A DNA stretch of 64,000 bases from Costus lasius (Eukaryota; Streptophyta; Magnoliopsida; Zingiberales; Costaceae): contig CM050449.1 of NCBI GenBank assembly GCA_027563935.2, forward strand, positions 60,640,056 to 60,704,055. Direction: 5' to 3'. Shown in pieces: positions 10,679 through 23,507 of this stretch. The position numbers and the translations under genes are program-made. Each line of letters starts with the position of its first letter. Position 1 is the stretch's first letter. The notes below the pieces were generated by a model that was given only the letters and a program-made list of their open reading frames with translations, ran no database searches and was not told where the DNA came from.

Positions 10679-11288
10679 CTTTCTGACACGCGAGTCTGTA
10701 CCTTATTTAGGGTTTTGACTAGACCGTTTTTAGGGTTTTTACCCTCAATCTCCCTCGTTTCCGAGCCGTTCTTTGATTTTCGATCATCTCCGACATCCTC
10801 AAGACACCAGCGACCACTTTTGTTCAACTTTCACCATCGATTAGGTACTCGATTCTCCGATTTTTACGCTTTGATGAATTTTCGCAAGTTTTTGCCCCTT
10901 TCTCTCATTCTTGCTCGATTCTTATCCGTTTCAAATGATTTTTGTTTATATACACTCGTTAGAGGATAGGCTTTCGATTTCTTGCTATTAGAAAAGAATT
11001 TGGTTAGATTTCGTGACTGATTGGAGCTGAAACACGATAAACGCATTTGAAGTTATTGTTCACTCATACTTCGGTTGATTTTTGGAGTTTGAGCTGAGTT
11101 TTGAGTTGATTTTCACCTTCTACTTGCTTAATTAGTGATGAAGAACCTAGGATTCATACATGCCATATCAGAATGAAGTTTAGATTGGATGCCCTGTTTT
11201 TATGTCTTAGAACTCATGGATAGGTTGCGATTGAACTGCATTATTGTTTGCTGCCATTAAAATGTGAGTTTGCAGCTTGATTGCCAAC
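10679..11288. other. Leader upstream of Athila ORF1, no gene seen
   Basis: This T-rich stretch lies between the palindrome array and the ORF1 start codon. No conserved protein motif or repeat is visible. It probably serves as untranslated leader of the ORF1 transcript. Confidence 0.4.
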
Positions 11289-11986
11289 ATGCCAAGAACA
11301 AAGTCGATTTGCCAAAGAAAATAAGAGAAAAGAAAAGGAAAGGGGAAAGCCCTTAGTAGATCATCTCAATCCCAAAATCCATATGGGATCACATTTAGGA
11401 ATGAGATGCAAGAAGCAAGATATAACAAACTGCTGGAAAGGAGAATTGTAAACACAAAATATGCTGATCAAAGAACTCTTGAAGCCTTAGGGCTTTATGA
11501 GGATGTTCTTTAGAGGTTTGAGAGGATAGAAGCCAAGCAATTTTTCCAAATACATCCACCAACATTCTTGCCACTTGTTTTAGAGTTTTTGAGCAGTCTG
11601 ATTGTGGAATTAAAGGAACACTCCCATGGGCCAGCTGATGGAAAGATAACTTTCAGATTGGCAAATGAAGAGAGAGAGCTTACACTGCAGGAAGTAAGAG
11701 ACATATTTGGGTTGAGCATAGGGGGATATACTGAAATACCCTTAGGATTTATGGAGAACATATTCTGGAACCAGATTACAAATGAAAATCATTTTTATAC
11801 TATGTCTACCAGAGCCTCGAAGATCATGAACCCCTGCGTCAAATATGCTCATCGGGTTCTAGCACACACGGTCTTTGGGAGAGGAGACACTGATGGCATG
11901 GTCTGTCAGCATGAGCTGTATTTTCTATGCGGAATGCTCAATGGAGTTGCTGTGGATGTCGCTTACTTCATGATTAAGCATATGGA

Positions 11987-13686
11987 TGTTGGGGTATGCC
12001 CTTAAGGCTAATGTTTGAGGCCTTGGGATTATATCAGTATCATGCATAAACTCTAATGTTTATAAAGGCAATGGTTGTTATTCAGGTTGTTACATCATCT
12101 GCTGCAATATGTATACTTCTGAATAATGTCTCAATGCTGTTCAGCTTGGCTGACATGCAGTTAAGTCCTTAGTCGAGATATCTTGGTGAACATGAGACAG
12201 CCTAGATATGATTGAGACTAATATGTGTTCTAATCTTATAGGATGCTTCGAGCATGGAATAAGATGTAGACTCATAGGTACATTGGATGTACTGGACAGA
12301 CCCTACTAGGATATTCAATTGCTTATCACAATGTGAATAATCCTTGTATGCAAACAAGTGGCATATGTCCTCTGACTTGAGATCACTTGTGTTTCTAAAT
12401 GATGATTGTCATTGTTTTGAGGTAGTTCAATATCATTTGAAACATAATGGTTATAGACTATCTTGGATAATGATCATGAGTCAGGTTAGGACACTAGTGA
12501 TAGATATAGGATTGCCGTCTCCTTAATAGGAGTGTGATGTTCTAAAGGGGCCCCCCTGGATGAGATGATTGAGAAAGTGTATGGCCATACCCAGATGACT
12601 ATGTTCATCTGATCTAATCATTCTCATCATATTGGAGTTACAGGCTTGACACGCTTGTCCAATAAGAACATCAAGTGGCAAAGGAAACATGTATGCCTAG
12701 TGAAGTGGATTCACACTTGTGCTGTGGTTTGGGTGTAGTCTTGGAAGACTCTTTCCTTTATATCGGGAGACAGTGATGTGTTGCTAGATACCCCTCACTG
12801 ATCGTGATAACGTAAGTTATCGTTACCGACATTTAAAGGAAACCCTTAGGGTCGCACAATTTGATGATATGGCTTACTTAAGTCAGATCGTGTGGACTGA
12901 ATTGTTTTGGTTCAGTTTAAAGGGATTTAATCTCTGATTGTAAGTGAGATCTGGTCTGATCATGTTTGATTGATTAGGGCTTGAGATCGGTAAGCTTCGA
13001 TTGAGAGAATTGTTGCTAGATCGGTGAGATCAGGAGCATCAAGAGATGAACGGTTAGATCTTGAACCATTTGGTTCAATGTGATCTAGATCATGGCTTGG
13101 GCTGATTTGGTTTGGACTTTGAACCAAATGCAATTGGATTGAATTGGCTTGAACCGGTTCACATGAGTGAACGCTTGGTTCAAAGCATGTAGGCGTTTTG
13201 GCGGTTTCATTGAGTGGGCGCATGGCTTCATGTATTTCTATTTTTAGAAAGCATGTAACGCCACTTCTTGTTGAACGCCTCAACGCCTTAAGCCGAAGTT
13301 CTTCTCTCTCGACGCTCTCTCTCTCGTGTGGCAAAAAGACTTCACGCCTTGGAGAAATTTCGACAAGCAAAGTCTCATCTCAATTCCCTTCAAGCGATCA
13401 AGGATACTTTGAAGGACTTTGCTAGCACAAAGGACTCAAAGGAGCAAGCCATCTCTCTTCTTGTGTGCGGCTACCTTTGGAGAAGACCCCTTTCGATCTT
13501 TGCTTCCAAGGCACCATCCAAGCGATGGCAATGGTATGATCTTTCTTCTAGATCTATCTACATTGCAAGGTATTGAAAGTTGATCATATGACATATAAAT
13601 CGATCTAGGAAACCCTTGCTTCCGCTCGAAAATTTTTCTATGCGCCTACTATTAGGGTTTCGCCCCCTTGTTTTAGGGGACTTTCA
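11987..13686 (+). repeat. 5' LTR of copia-1F
   Basis: TGTTGG...TTTCA termini; matched by 19415-21113. Small open frames within it recur in the other LTRs only because the LTRs are recent copies. Confidence 0.95.
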
Positions 13687-13688
13687 AT

Positions 13689-13700
13689 TGGTATCAGAGC
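13689..13700 (+). other. Primer binding site of copia-1F
   Basis: TGGTATCAGAGC two bases after the LTR end is complementary to the 3' end of plant initiator tRNA-Met, the standard primer of plant copia elements. The minus-strand copia-1 has the same 12 bases at 50537-50548. Confidence 0.92.
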
Positions 13701-14980
13701 ATGCGGTTCTATATGTGTTCATATGATTTCTTCATGTTACTACTTGTGATCCATGTTTGCGTGGGTAGATCTAATCATCATGCGAATATAACATGTTAAA
13801 CATTAGATGCTTGTTTTATTCATGGTGGCGCATGTATGATGTTGGCGCAATGTTGTATTTTTGTTTTATCAATCAAAACTTAACTTGCGCGGCTCACTTA
13901 GATCTAAGCGCCTGCTATAAGTCCTTAGACGGGTTAGTAGGGTTGAAGTCACAGTCGAGTCTAGATCCAACCAGTCTGATCAGACTATCTGACAGCCTAG
14001 ATGGGTTGACCAGATAGCACCTGTGCGCAAGCACGAGGTGGCTATAGGTCGACTGCAGACAGGCGTGTAGCGATGTCTGGTTGAGACAACCAGTGAACGT
14101 GCATGAGTTAGGCCCGGGATCACACCCGCTTGCCAGAACTCATGAGGGTAGTTCACCCCAACGCATGCATTGTTGACCATTAGGTCGACTCAAGTCGGTT
14201 AGGACTTGGTGTATGCATGGGCAGTGGATCTGACTAGACATGATGAGTGGATCCCTATTAATGGACCGTTGTAAGGTTGTAGGGCACATAAGAAAAATAA
14301 AATTGATTCCAATGGGATTTTGAAAATTTTATTTTGTTTATGGATCACATGTTGATTGGATGCCATGATGTTTGTTTATTTAATCTTATGTGGGCAGCCT
14401 AATTTAATGTGTGATGTGCTGGGGCCTGCGTGCCTGGTATTAAATTGTAAATTAATTTTTATTGTGATCTGCGCATCACATGTTATTTAATTTATAAAGT
14501 GTAATTGACCTGCGTGTCAATCATGTCTAGATAGATTAAATTGTAATTTAATCAGACATGAGCACAGAGCACACTTGGCAGAGGCGCATGCAGCTTGAGG
14601 CTTGACTAGGTGGGAGGTCTAGGGTTCGACCCTATGATAGACGCATTTACCTGGTGGGCGCACCTGAGCTGCAGTGGGCGCTTGGGCCCTGGGTTGGGCC
14701 AGATGAGATGCAAAAGACCCATGAAGAGCTCAAGTGAAGACTTAAGTTAAATTAAGGTCTTACCTAGGGCTTATGGGCTTTTACCACATAAGATCAGCAT
14801 GCTTTCTATTTATTGTTTATATAATTAGAATTGCATGATTTAATCTTCTGCTATTGCCATAGGTTATGCATGATAGTTAAGAAGATAAAAGACTGTTAAA
14901 ATCCAACGCTAAAATATCAAGCACGTAAGCCTTCTGACGCGAAACCTCACTGTTCTGACTATCGTTGGGGCCGTGTTGTA

Positions 14981-15318
14981 CCCACTCAGTGGGCACGCCC
15001 ATCTATCTTCAGACGGTGTGTGATTACACCTGCGTGTTATAGAGAAGGGATTTATCGCTTCTCGTTGCTCAGCATAGCACGTGGTGGTCCAGGAAGTAGG
15101 TCAGGTCAGCTTGACCATGTAGGCTACATACTGAGCATATGTGAGCTATATGGAGGCAGCCATCTGTGGGATCAGAGACTGTGTTGTACCAACTCAGTTG
15201 GCACAGTCTGCTGGATTGCCCAGATGAAGGGGAATCGCACGGGTTGGCGATTGGCAGGGACTGCCTACCAGAAATTAGTGCTTGTACTCTCTGTGCATCT
15301 TATCTCGCCTGAGCGGGA
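14981..15318 (+). ncRNA. Three-hairpin array in copia-1F leader
   Basis: Hairpin 1 (14981-14993) is CCCAC-TCA-GTGGG. Hairpin 2 (15189-15201) is CCAAC-TCA-GTTGG. Hairpin 3 (15303-15318) is TCTCGC-CTGA-GCGGGA with one G-U pair. The first two are both preceded by GTGTTGTA. Hairpins 1 and 2 differ by a compensated base pair. The array recurs in copia-1R (49240-49252, 49031-49043, 48914-48929) and, with different stems but the same spacing and flanks, in copia-2 (56440-56774). A packaging or dimerisation role for the genomic RNA is an inference. Confidence 0.6.
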
Positions 15319-15509
15319 CGCGGAGACCAAGTATGAAATCTGGATCCCATCTCACTAAAAGAGCGTTACTCTTTCGGACTGTTTAATGGATTTTTCAGTC
15401 AGATAAAATAGTGAGAAAAGAATCTTTCTTAAGTCCTGGATTGATTCTAAACATTGATACTGACCTTGCTGTTCTTGCATTGTTGTAGATTACTGCAGCA
15501 ACGAACACC

Positions 15510-18500
15510 ACGAATTTCAATGTGCGATCCCTACTGGAAAGGGAGAAGTTTGCTGGGCCAAACTTCTCGGACTAGTACGGACACCTTAAGATTGTTCTTA
15601 AGGCAGAGAGGAAACTGTATGTCCTCGAGACGGCTATACCGCCTCAACCCACTGCGAACGCCGCAAGGGCGGTTCGGGAAGCCTATGAAAAGCATGTCAA
15701 TGATAGCATTGATGTCGCTTGCCTGATGCTTGCGTCTATGACGCCAGAGCTGCAACGTCAGCATGAGGATCTATCTGCTATACAGATTATAGCAAACCTC
15801 AAGATGTTGTATGCTGCACAGGCTAGGACTGAACGCTACAATTTGACTAAGCTTTTCTTTCAGAGCAAACTGGCTGAAGGGAGTCCAGTGGGAGCTCACG
15901 TACTCAAGATGATTGGGTACAAGGAGGCTCTAGAGAAACTGGGACATACCGTCAATCAGGAGCTTGCTGTAGACATCATATTGCAGTCTCTCCCGACCTC
16001 TTTCGATCCGTTCATCATTAACTTTAATATGAACAAGATTGACTGTACGCCGGCAGAGTTACTGAACATGCTCTTGACTACAGAGCTGACTCTTAAGGGA
16101 AAGCCTTCAACCTCTATCTTAATGGTTCCTTCTAGGAACAAGAAGAAGGGGAAGAAGGGCAAAGCCCCTGTCAAGAGCTACAACAAGGCTCTGAAACAAA
16201 AGGTTAAGCGGTCGAAGGAATACAGATGTTTCCATTGTGGCCAGCTGGGTCACTGGAAAAAGGACTGTAAAGCACTCCAAGGAGACAAGAAGGGAAGCAT
16301 TGCTTCTGGCTCAGGTATATTTGTGACTGAAGTCATGATATCTTCTTCTTCTATTTCATGGGTGTTGGACACTGCATGTGGAGTTCACATTTGTTCAAAT
16401 GTACAGGAACTCAAGAGAAGAAGACAGGTGGGACCGCATGAGGTGGACCTACGAGTTGGAAACGGAGCACGGGTTGCTGCTGTTGCTGTAGGAGAATATC
16501 ACATCTCATTACCATCTGGACTTGTATTAGAATTGAACAATTGTTATTTTGTACCTAGCATAACGAAAAATATTATCTCTATTCCTGCTCTTGTCAGGAA
16601 AGGGTTTTCCTTTGAATGCAATATTTCAAAGTGTGTGATTTCTTATGATAATATTGTTTATGCTTCTGGATCAATTAACAATGGGTTATTCATGTTGGAC
16701 ATGGAATGTTCTATACAAAATATTGATAATAAGAAAGCCAAGTATGCTGATGACAGCACCTTGCTATGGCATAATCGTTTAGGCCATATTAACAAGAAAC
16801 GCATTAAGCGGTTGCATGATCATGGACTGCTGGGATCATTCTCCTATGAGGAGATTGATACATGCAAAGCTTGTTTAATGGGTAAAATGATGAAGGCTCC
16901 TTTTCCTAACAAAGGTCAAAGGGCTTCGAGTTTACTTGACCTTATACACAGTGATGTGTGTGGGCCATTTAGTAAACATGCCAGAGGTGGCTATTCATAC
17001 TTCATTACCTTTACTGATGATTTCAGTAGGTATGGATATGTCTATCTAATGAGACATAAAAGTGAATCTTTTGACAAGTTCAAAGAGTTCAAAAATGAAG
17101 TACAGAATCAGCTAGGCCGAAATATCAACGCACTTCGCTCAGATCGAGGTGGAGAATACCTAAGTCGTGAGTTTACTGACTATCTGAAGGAGTGTGGGAT
17201 TATCTCACAGCTCACTCCGCCAGGAACACCGCAATGGAATGGTGTGTCTGAGAGGAGGAACAGAACCTTATTGGATATGGTTCGTTCAATGATGAGTCAG
17301 GCTACTCTACCTTACTCCTTTTGGGGATTTGCACTGGAAACAGCTGCAAAGGTACTAAACCGAGTGCCATCCAAGGCAGTTTCAAAGACGCCATATGAGT
17401 TATGGTATGGGAAACAGCCGAGTTTGACATTTATTAAGATCTGGGGTTGCGAGGCTTATGTCAAAAAGCTCGCCTCTGGGAAACTAGAGAGCAGATCTGA
17501 GAAATGTATCTTTGTCGGTTACCCTAAGGAAACTAAGGGTTATTATTTCTACGATCCCAAAGAGAACAAAGTATTTGTTGCTCGGACGGCTATTTTTCTT
17601 GAGAAGGAATTTCTTCTGCAAGAGGCCAGTGGGAGAGAAATAAAGCTGGATGAGAATCCAGAGGAAGGACAAAGTAGTCAAGCACAGTTGGATGAGCATG
17701 AGCCAGTAGAATAGGTTATTGAACAACCTGAGGCTCAGATATCACGGGAACCGCGAAGATCGGGAAGGATCCGTCGACAGCCTGAGCGCTATGACGGAGT
17801 CTACATCATTGATCATGATGAACCCCTCACTTATGCGGATGCGGTCAGTGGACCGGAATCAGTGATATGGCTTGAAGCTATGCGAGCCGAGATGGACTCC
17901 ATGTCAGATAACCAAGTCTGGGATTTGGTTGATCCGCCTCCGGGAGTAATCCCTATAGGCTGTAAATGGATCTTCAAGAAGAAGATTGACATGGATGGTA
18001 ACATGGTTACCTATAAAGGCTGGCTAGTTGCGAAAGGTTTCAAACAAATCTACGGGATAGATTATGATGAAACTTTCTCTCCTGTAGCCATGTTCAAGTC
18101 TATTCGGATTATTCTTGCGATAGCAGCATATTACGATTATGAGATCTGGCAGATGGATGTGAAGACCGCTTTCCTTAATGGAAATCTGGATGAGGATGTG
18201 TCTATGACACAACCTGAAGGTTTCACTAATCCATCAGATCGTCATAAAATATGCAAGTTAAAGAAGTCCATTTATGGACTTAAACAAGCATCTAGAAGCT
18301 GGAATATTCGTTTTGATGAATCAATCTGTGAATTTGGTTTCATCAAGAATGAAGATGATCCGTGTGTATATAAGAGGTTTAGTGGGAGCGTAATTACTTT
18401 CCTAGTCCTCTACGTCGATGATATCTTAATCATTGGAAACGATATTCCTGAACTACATGCGGTTAAGGCATGGTTAAGAAAATGTTTCCAGATGAAAGAT

Positions 18501-19394
18501 CTAGGAGAAGTAGCCTATGTATTAGGTGTGAAGATCTACAGAGATAGATCTAAGAGGCTTCTCGGGCTGTGCCAGAGTACTTACATCGATAAAGTCCTGG
18601 AGAGATTTCATTTAGAGAATTCTAAAAGAGGATATCTTCCAGTCAGACATGGTCTGAATCTTTCAAAGAGTCAGTGTCCACAAACACAGACTGAGAAAGA
18701 TGAAATGGACAAAACGCCTTATGCTTCGGCTATTGGGTCCATTATGTATGCGATGTTGTGTACTCGCCCAGACGTCGCTTACGGGTTAAGCGTGACCAGT
18801 CGATTCTGAAGTAATCCAGGTCAGGCACACTGGGTTGCAGTCAAGAACATTTTAAAATATCTGCGGAGGACCAAAGATATGTTCTTGGTGTATGGTGGTC
18901 AGGAAGAACTCAGTATTGAAGGATATACTGACGCTTCGTTCCAATCTGACCAGGATGATTTCCGATCGCAATCAGGCTATGTTTTTAGCTTGAATGGAGG
19001 TGCGGTGGTGTGGAAAAGTTTCAAACAGTCTATTGTTGCTGACTCTACAACAGAAGCCGAGTATGTTGCAGCCTCAGAAGCATCCAAGGAGGCAGTGTGG
19101 ATTCGTAAGTTCGTTCAGGAACTTGGTGTTGTTCCTTCGAGTGCAGATCCTTTGGTTATCTTCTGTGATAACACTGGAGCAATAGCACAAGCAAAGGAAC
19201 CACGGTCGCACCAGAAGTCCAAGCACATACAGAGACGGTTTCACTTGATCCGGGAGATCATTGATCGTGGCGAGATCAAAGTCTGCAAGGTTCATACAGA
19301 TGACAATCTGGCTGACCCGCTTACAAAGCCTCTGGCGCAGCAGAAGCATGAGAAGCACTGTAATAATATGGGTTTGAGATTTCTCAACCATTAG
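15510..19394 (+). pseudogene. copia-1F Gag-Pol polyprotein, start lost and three stops
   Basis: This is one uninterrupted frame of 1294 codons apart from point lesions. The start is ACG at 15510 where copia-1R has ATG. TAG at 15573-15575 replaces a Trp codon, TAG at 17712-17714 replaces CAG, and TGA lies at 18807-18809. Domains in order, counting from the ACG: Gag to about 235; zinc knuckle CFHCGQLGHWKKDC at 240; protease block WVLDTACG with Asp at 287; integrase HHCC from His 421; integrase acidic residues at about 482, 545 and 581; reverse transcriptase with YVDD near 970; RNase H at the end with the TDAS and DNTGAI blocks. No frameshift is present, and the length matches the copia-1R frame. 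It stops 20 bases before the 3' LTR. Domains are clear; only separate pieces could be translated. Confidence 0.92.
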
Positions 19395-19399
19395 ATTAA

Positions 19400-19414
19400 G
19401 TGCAAGTGGGAGAT
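19400..19414 (+). other. Polypurine tract of copia-1F
   Basis: The purine-rich AAGTGGGAGAT directly precedes the 3' LTR and would prime plus-strand synthesis. The same tract, on the minus strand, lies at 44820-44833 in copia-1R. Confidence 0.75.
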
Positions 19415-21113
19415 TGTTGGGGTATGCCCTTAAGGCTAATGTTTGAGGCCTTGGGATTATATCAGTATCATGTATAAACTCTAATGTTTATAAAGGCAAT
19501 GGTTGTTATTCAGGTTGTTACATCATCTGCTGCAATATGTATACTTCTGAATAATGTCTCAATGCTGTTCAGCTTGGCTGACATGCAGTTAAGTCCTTAG
19601 TCGAGATATCTTGGTGAACATGAGACAGCCTAGATATGATTGAGACTAATATGTGTTCTAATCTTATAGGATGCTTCGAGCATGGAATAAGATGTAGACT
19701 CATAGGTACATTGGATGTACTGGACAGACCCTACTAGGATATTCAATTGCTTGTCACAATGTGAATAATCCTTGTATGCAAACAAGTGGCATATGTCCTC
19801 TGACTTGAGATCACTTGTGTTTCTAAATGATGATTGTCATTGTTTTGAGGTAGTTCAATATCATTTGAAACATAATGGTTATAGACTATCTTGGATAATG
19901 ATCATGAGTCAGGTTAGGACACTAGTGATAGTTATAGGATTGCCGTCTCCTTAATAGGAGTGTGATGTTCTAAAGGGGCCCCCCTGGATGAGATGATTGA
20001 GAAAGTGTATGGCCATACCCAGATGACTATGTTCATCTGATCTAATCGTTCTCATCATATTGGAGTTACAGGCTTGACACGCTTGTCCAATAAGAACATC
20101 AAGTGGCAAAGGAAACATGTATGCCTAGTGAAGTGGATTCACACTTGTGCTGTGGTTTGGGTGTAGTCTTGGAAGACTCTTTCCTTTATATCGGGAGACA
20201 GTGATGTGTTGCTAGATACCCCTCACTGATCGTGATAACGTAAGTTATCGTTACCGACATTTAAAGGAAACCCTTAGGGTCGCACAATTTGATGATATGG
20301 CTTACTTAAGTCAGATCGTGTGGACTGAATTGTTTTGGTTCAGTTTAAAGGGATTTAATCTCTGATTGTAAGTGAGATCTGGTCTGATCATGTTTGATTG
20401 ATTAGGGCTTGAGATCGGTAAGCTTCGATCGAGAGAATTGTTGCTAGATCGGTGAGATCAGGAGCATCAAGAGATGAACGGTTAGATCTTGAACCATTGG
20501 GTCAATGTGATCTAGATCATGGCTTGGGCTGATTTGGTTTGGACTTTGAACCAAATGCAATTGGATTGAATTGGCTTGAACCGGTTCACATGAGTGAACG
20601 CTTGGTTCAAAGCATGTAGGCGTTTTGGCGGTTTCATTGAGTGGGCGCATGGCTTCATGTATTTCTATTTTTAGAAAGCATGTAACGCCACTTCTTGTTG
20701 AACGCCTCAACGCCTTAAGCCGAAGTTCTTCTCTCTCGACACTCTCTCTCTCGTGTGGCAAAAAGACTTCACGCCTTGGAGAAATTTCGACAAGCAAAGT
20801 CTCATCTCAATTCCCTTCAAGCGATCAAGGATACTTTGAAGGACTTTGCTAGCACAAAGGACTCAAAGGAGCAAGCCATCTCTCTTCTTGTGTGCGGCTA
20901 CCTTTGGAGAAGACCCCTTTCGATCTTTGCTTCCAAGGCACCATCCAAGCGATGGCAATGGTATGATCTTTCTTCTAGATCTATCTACATTGCAAGGTAT
21001 TGAAAGTTGATCATATGGCATATAAATCGATCTAGGAAACCCTTGCTTCCGCTCGAAAATTTTTCTATGCGCCTACTATTAGGGTTTCGCCCCCTTGTTT
21101 TAGGGGACTTTCA
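19415..21113 (+). repeat. 3' LTR of copia-1F
   Basis: Matches 11987-13686 with few substitutions and one deleted base near 20497; ends TTTCA before the ATGGA duplication. Confidence 0.95.
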
Positions 21114-21154
21114 ATGGATAAGGTTGCCAGGGCAACTAGAGGATCAGTGGTAAT

Positions 21155-22838
21155 TGTTGGGGTATGCCCTTAAGGCTAATGTTTGAGGCCTTGGGAATGT
21201 ATCAGTATCATGTAATAAACTCTTATGTTTATAAAGGCATGGTTGTTATTCAGTTTGTTACATTGTCTGCTGCAATAAGTGTACTTCTGAATAATGTCTC
21301 AGTACTGTTCAGCTAGGCTGACATGCAGTTAAGTCCTTAGTCGAGATATCTTGGTGAACATGAGACAGCCTTGATATGGTTAAGACTAATGTGTGTTCTA
21401 ATCTTATAGGATGCTTCGAGCATGGAATAAGATGTAGACTCATGGGTACATTGGATGTACTGGACAGACCCTACTAGGATATTCAATTGCTTGTCACAAT
21501 GTGAATAATCCTTGTTTGCAACAAGTGGCACATGTCCTCTGACTTGAGATCACTTGTGTTTCTAAATGATGATTGTCATTGTTTTGAGGTAGTTCAATAT
21601 CATTTGAAACATAATGATTATAGACTATCTTGGATGGTGAGCTTGAGTCAGGTTAGAGCACTAGTGATAGACATAGGATTGCCGTCTCCTTGTTTAAGGA
21701 GTGTGATGTTCTAAAGGGGCCCCCTGGATGAGATGATTGAGAATAGTGTATGGCCATACCCAGGTGACTATGTTCATCTGATCTAATCGTGCTCATCATA
21801 TTGGAGCTACAAGCTTGACACGCTTGTCCAATAAGAACATCCAGTGGCAAAGGATATTTGCATACCTGGTGAAGTGGATTCACACTTGTGCTGTGGTTTG
21901 GGTGTAGTCTTGGAAGACTCTTTCCTTTATATCGGGAGACAGTGATGTGTTGCTAGATACCCCTCACTGATCGTGATAACGTGAGTTATCGTTACCGACA
22001 TTTAAAGGAAACCCTTAGGGTCGCACAATTTGATGATATGGCTTACTTAAGTCAGATCGAGTGGACTGAATTATTTCGGTTCAGTTTAAAGGGATTTAAT
22101 CTCTGATTGTAAGTGAGATCTGGTCTGATCATGTTTGATTGGTTAGGGCTTGAGATCGGTAAGCTTAGATCGAGAGAGTTGATGCTAGATCAGTGAGATC
22201 AGGAGCATCAGGAGATGAACGGTCAGATCTTGAACCTTAGGGTTTGATTTTATCTTGACCAATGCTTGGGCTGATTTGGTTTGGTCATTGAACCAAATAC
22301 ATTGAACCGGCTCATATGTGAGCGCATGGTTCATATGGGAGAAGAGATATGCGTTTGGTTCATTTCATGTGAACGCATAACGCATGCATTGAAGCTTTGC
22401 TATTTTTGGAATTCGGTTTCCAAAGTGGTGAACGTCCCCACGTTCGTGAAAACGCTTCTCTAACTCTTGTCTTCCCTTGGCTCTCGACGACACATTCTCT
22501 TGCGTGGTGTAGGTCGACGACAAGAAGGATCGGCCGAGTGAGAGTTCATCATTCCCTTCCATTCGTGAAGAAAGCCTTGGAGCCTTGCTAGCACAAGTAG
22601 CGCCAAGGAAGTGGGCGATCACTCATCTTGTGTGCGTGTCTTTGGAGGAGATCAGATTTGTTCTCTACTTCCAAGTCGCCATCCTTGCTCATGGCTATGG
22701 TATGATCTCCTTAGATCTAAACAATACCTTAAGTTGATCATATGTTTCTATTTGCGGTCCTTGAAGCCCTTGATTCCGCCATGCTTTTCATATATGCATG
22801 TCTTAGGGTTTCGCCCCCCTCTCGAAAGGGGTCCTACA
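21155..22838 (+). mobile_element. copia-1 solo LTR
   Basis: It starts TGTTGGGGTATGCCC and ends GGTCCTACA, with GTAAT duplicated at 21150-21154 and 22839-22843. It is 1684 bp long and more diverged from the copia-1F LTRs than they are from each other. It lies only 41 bases from copia-1F, in the same orientation and in the same Athila ORF1. It is a separate insertion because it has its own target duplication. Confidence 0.93.
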
Positions 22839-23507
22839 GTAATAGGAGGCTTAGTTACTCGTATAGCCATGCATCTTGGAATTGAGCCCTTTGACACAGA
22901 AATGGCACGAGGGAATCCAAGACTTGACATGGAGTTTTGCATCGCGATGAAGATGATTGTCAGGGAAGGAGATACATTTTGTTTGGTCCTTGGACCGAAT
23001 ATCCGCCCTCTACCTTTACCACATGTTCAGAAGACCACAGTTAGGGACAGAGCCAATTGGAAGTTGTCACCCAGCGCAGCAGCAGTAGCTTTTTCCCCGC
23101 CACTTGATTCAGCACCACCACCACCCACCTGGGGTGAACGGGGTGATCCATTTGGGATGGAATCACCACCTCGTGATTCTACATAGGCTGCAGGCACTTC
23201 ATGATAGAGACCGACGGGTGGCTTTGCTAGCCACCATGATCCTGGTTTTCAGGCGTTGACAACACAGATGTATAACCAAGAGCGCCGCCAGGAGAGGATG
23301 GAGGAGACCTTAGGGTACATCCACAGAGATATGGAGAGGCTATGTAACCATATGGAAGACATGAGTAACTTCCTCTATGACCGTTTTGGTTATGCTAATC
23401 ACAGGGACTATGGCTATCATGGTGATCAGGGAGGAACACCATATTATGATCCCATGGAGGCTGCTGCGAGAGATTCAGAGGCTACGCGATCTGATGATGA
23501 TGAGTAG

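Larger units (their letters stand above)
11987..21113 (+). mobile_element. copia-1 retrotransposon, complete, plus strand (copia-1F)
   Basis: Both LTRs begin TGTTGGGGTATGCCC and end GGACTTTCA. The insertion is flanked by ATGGA on each side (11982-11986 and 21114-21118). Its parts are 5' LTR 11987-13686, primer site 13689-13700, an 1.8-kb leader, a Gag-Pol frame 15510-19394, a purine tract and 3' LTR 19415-21113. The two LTRs (1700 and 1699 bp) differ at roughly eight positions by eye, so the insertion is fairly recent. It lies inside Athila ORF1. The order protease-integrase-reverse transcriptase-RNase H defines Ty1/copia. Confidence 0.95.
11289..23507 (+). pseudogene. Athila ORF1 pseudogene, split by two copia-1 insertions
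   Basis: Coding pieces are 11289-11986, 21119-21154 and 22844-23507, all in one frame when both insertions and one copy of each target duplication are left out. The start MPRTK at 11289 resembles Athila ORF1 starts. Residues with FLPLVLEFLSS, ELTLQEVRDIFGLSIGG, ELYFLCGMLNGVAVDVAYFM and, after the insertions, GGLVTRIAMHLGIEPF are typical of the Athila ORF-1 family, whose function is unknown. The C-terminal part (23256-23507) has a heptad-rich stretch (about 23270-23380) and an acidic end. Stops of its own lie soon after the start (an amber or ochre in the RK/EKRK stretch), at about 11512, and near 23184-23206. It was therefore already decaying, or decayed in parallel. The short 41-bp middle piece shows how close the two insertions are. 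Confidence 0.8.

Noticed and set aside
12960..13576. Open frames in the copia-1 LTR repeated at 20444-21003
   Set aside because: They recur only because the LTRs are recent copies. They lie in LTRs, have no family resemblance, and one is shortened by a single base difference between the two LTRs.
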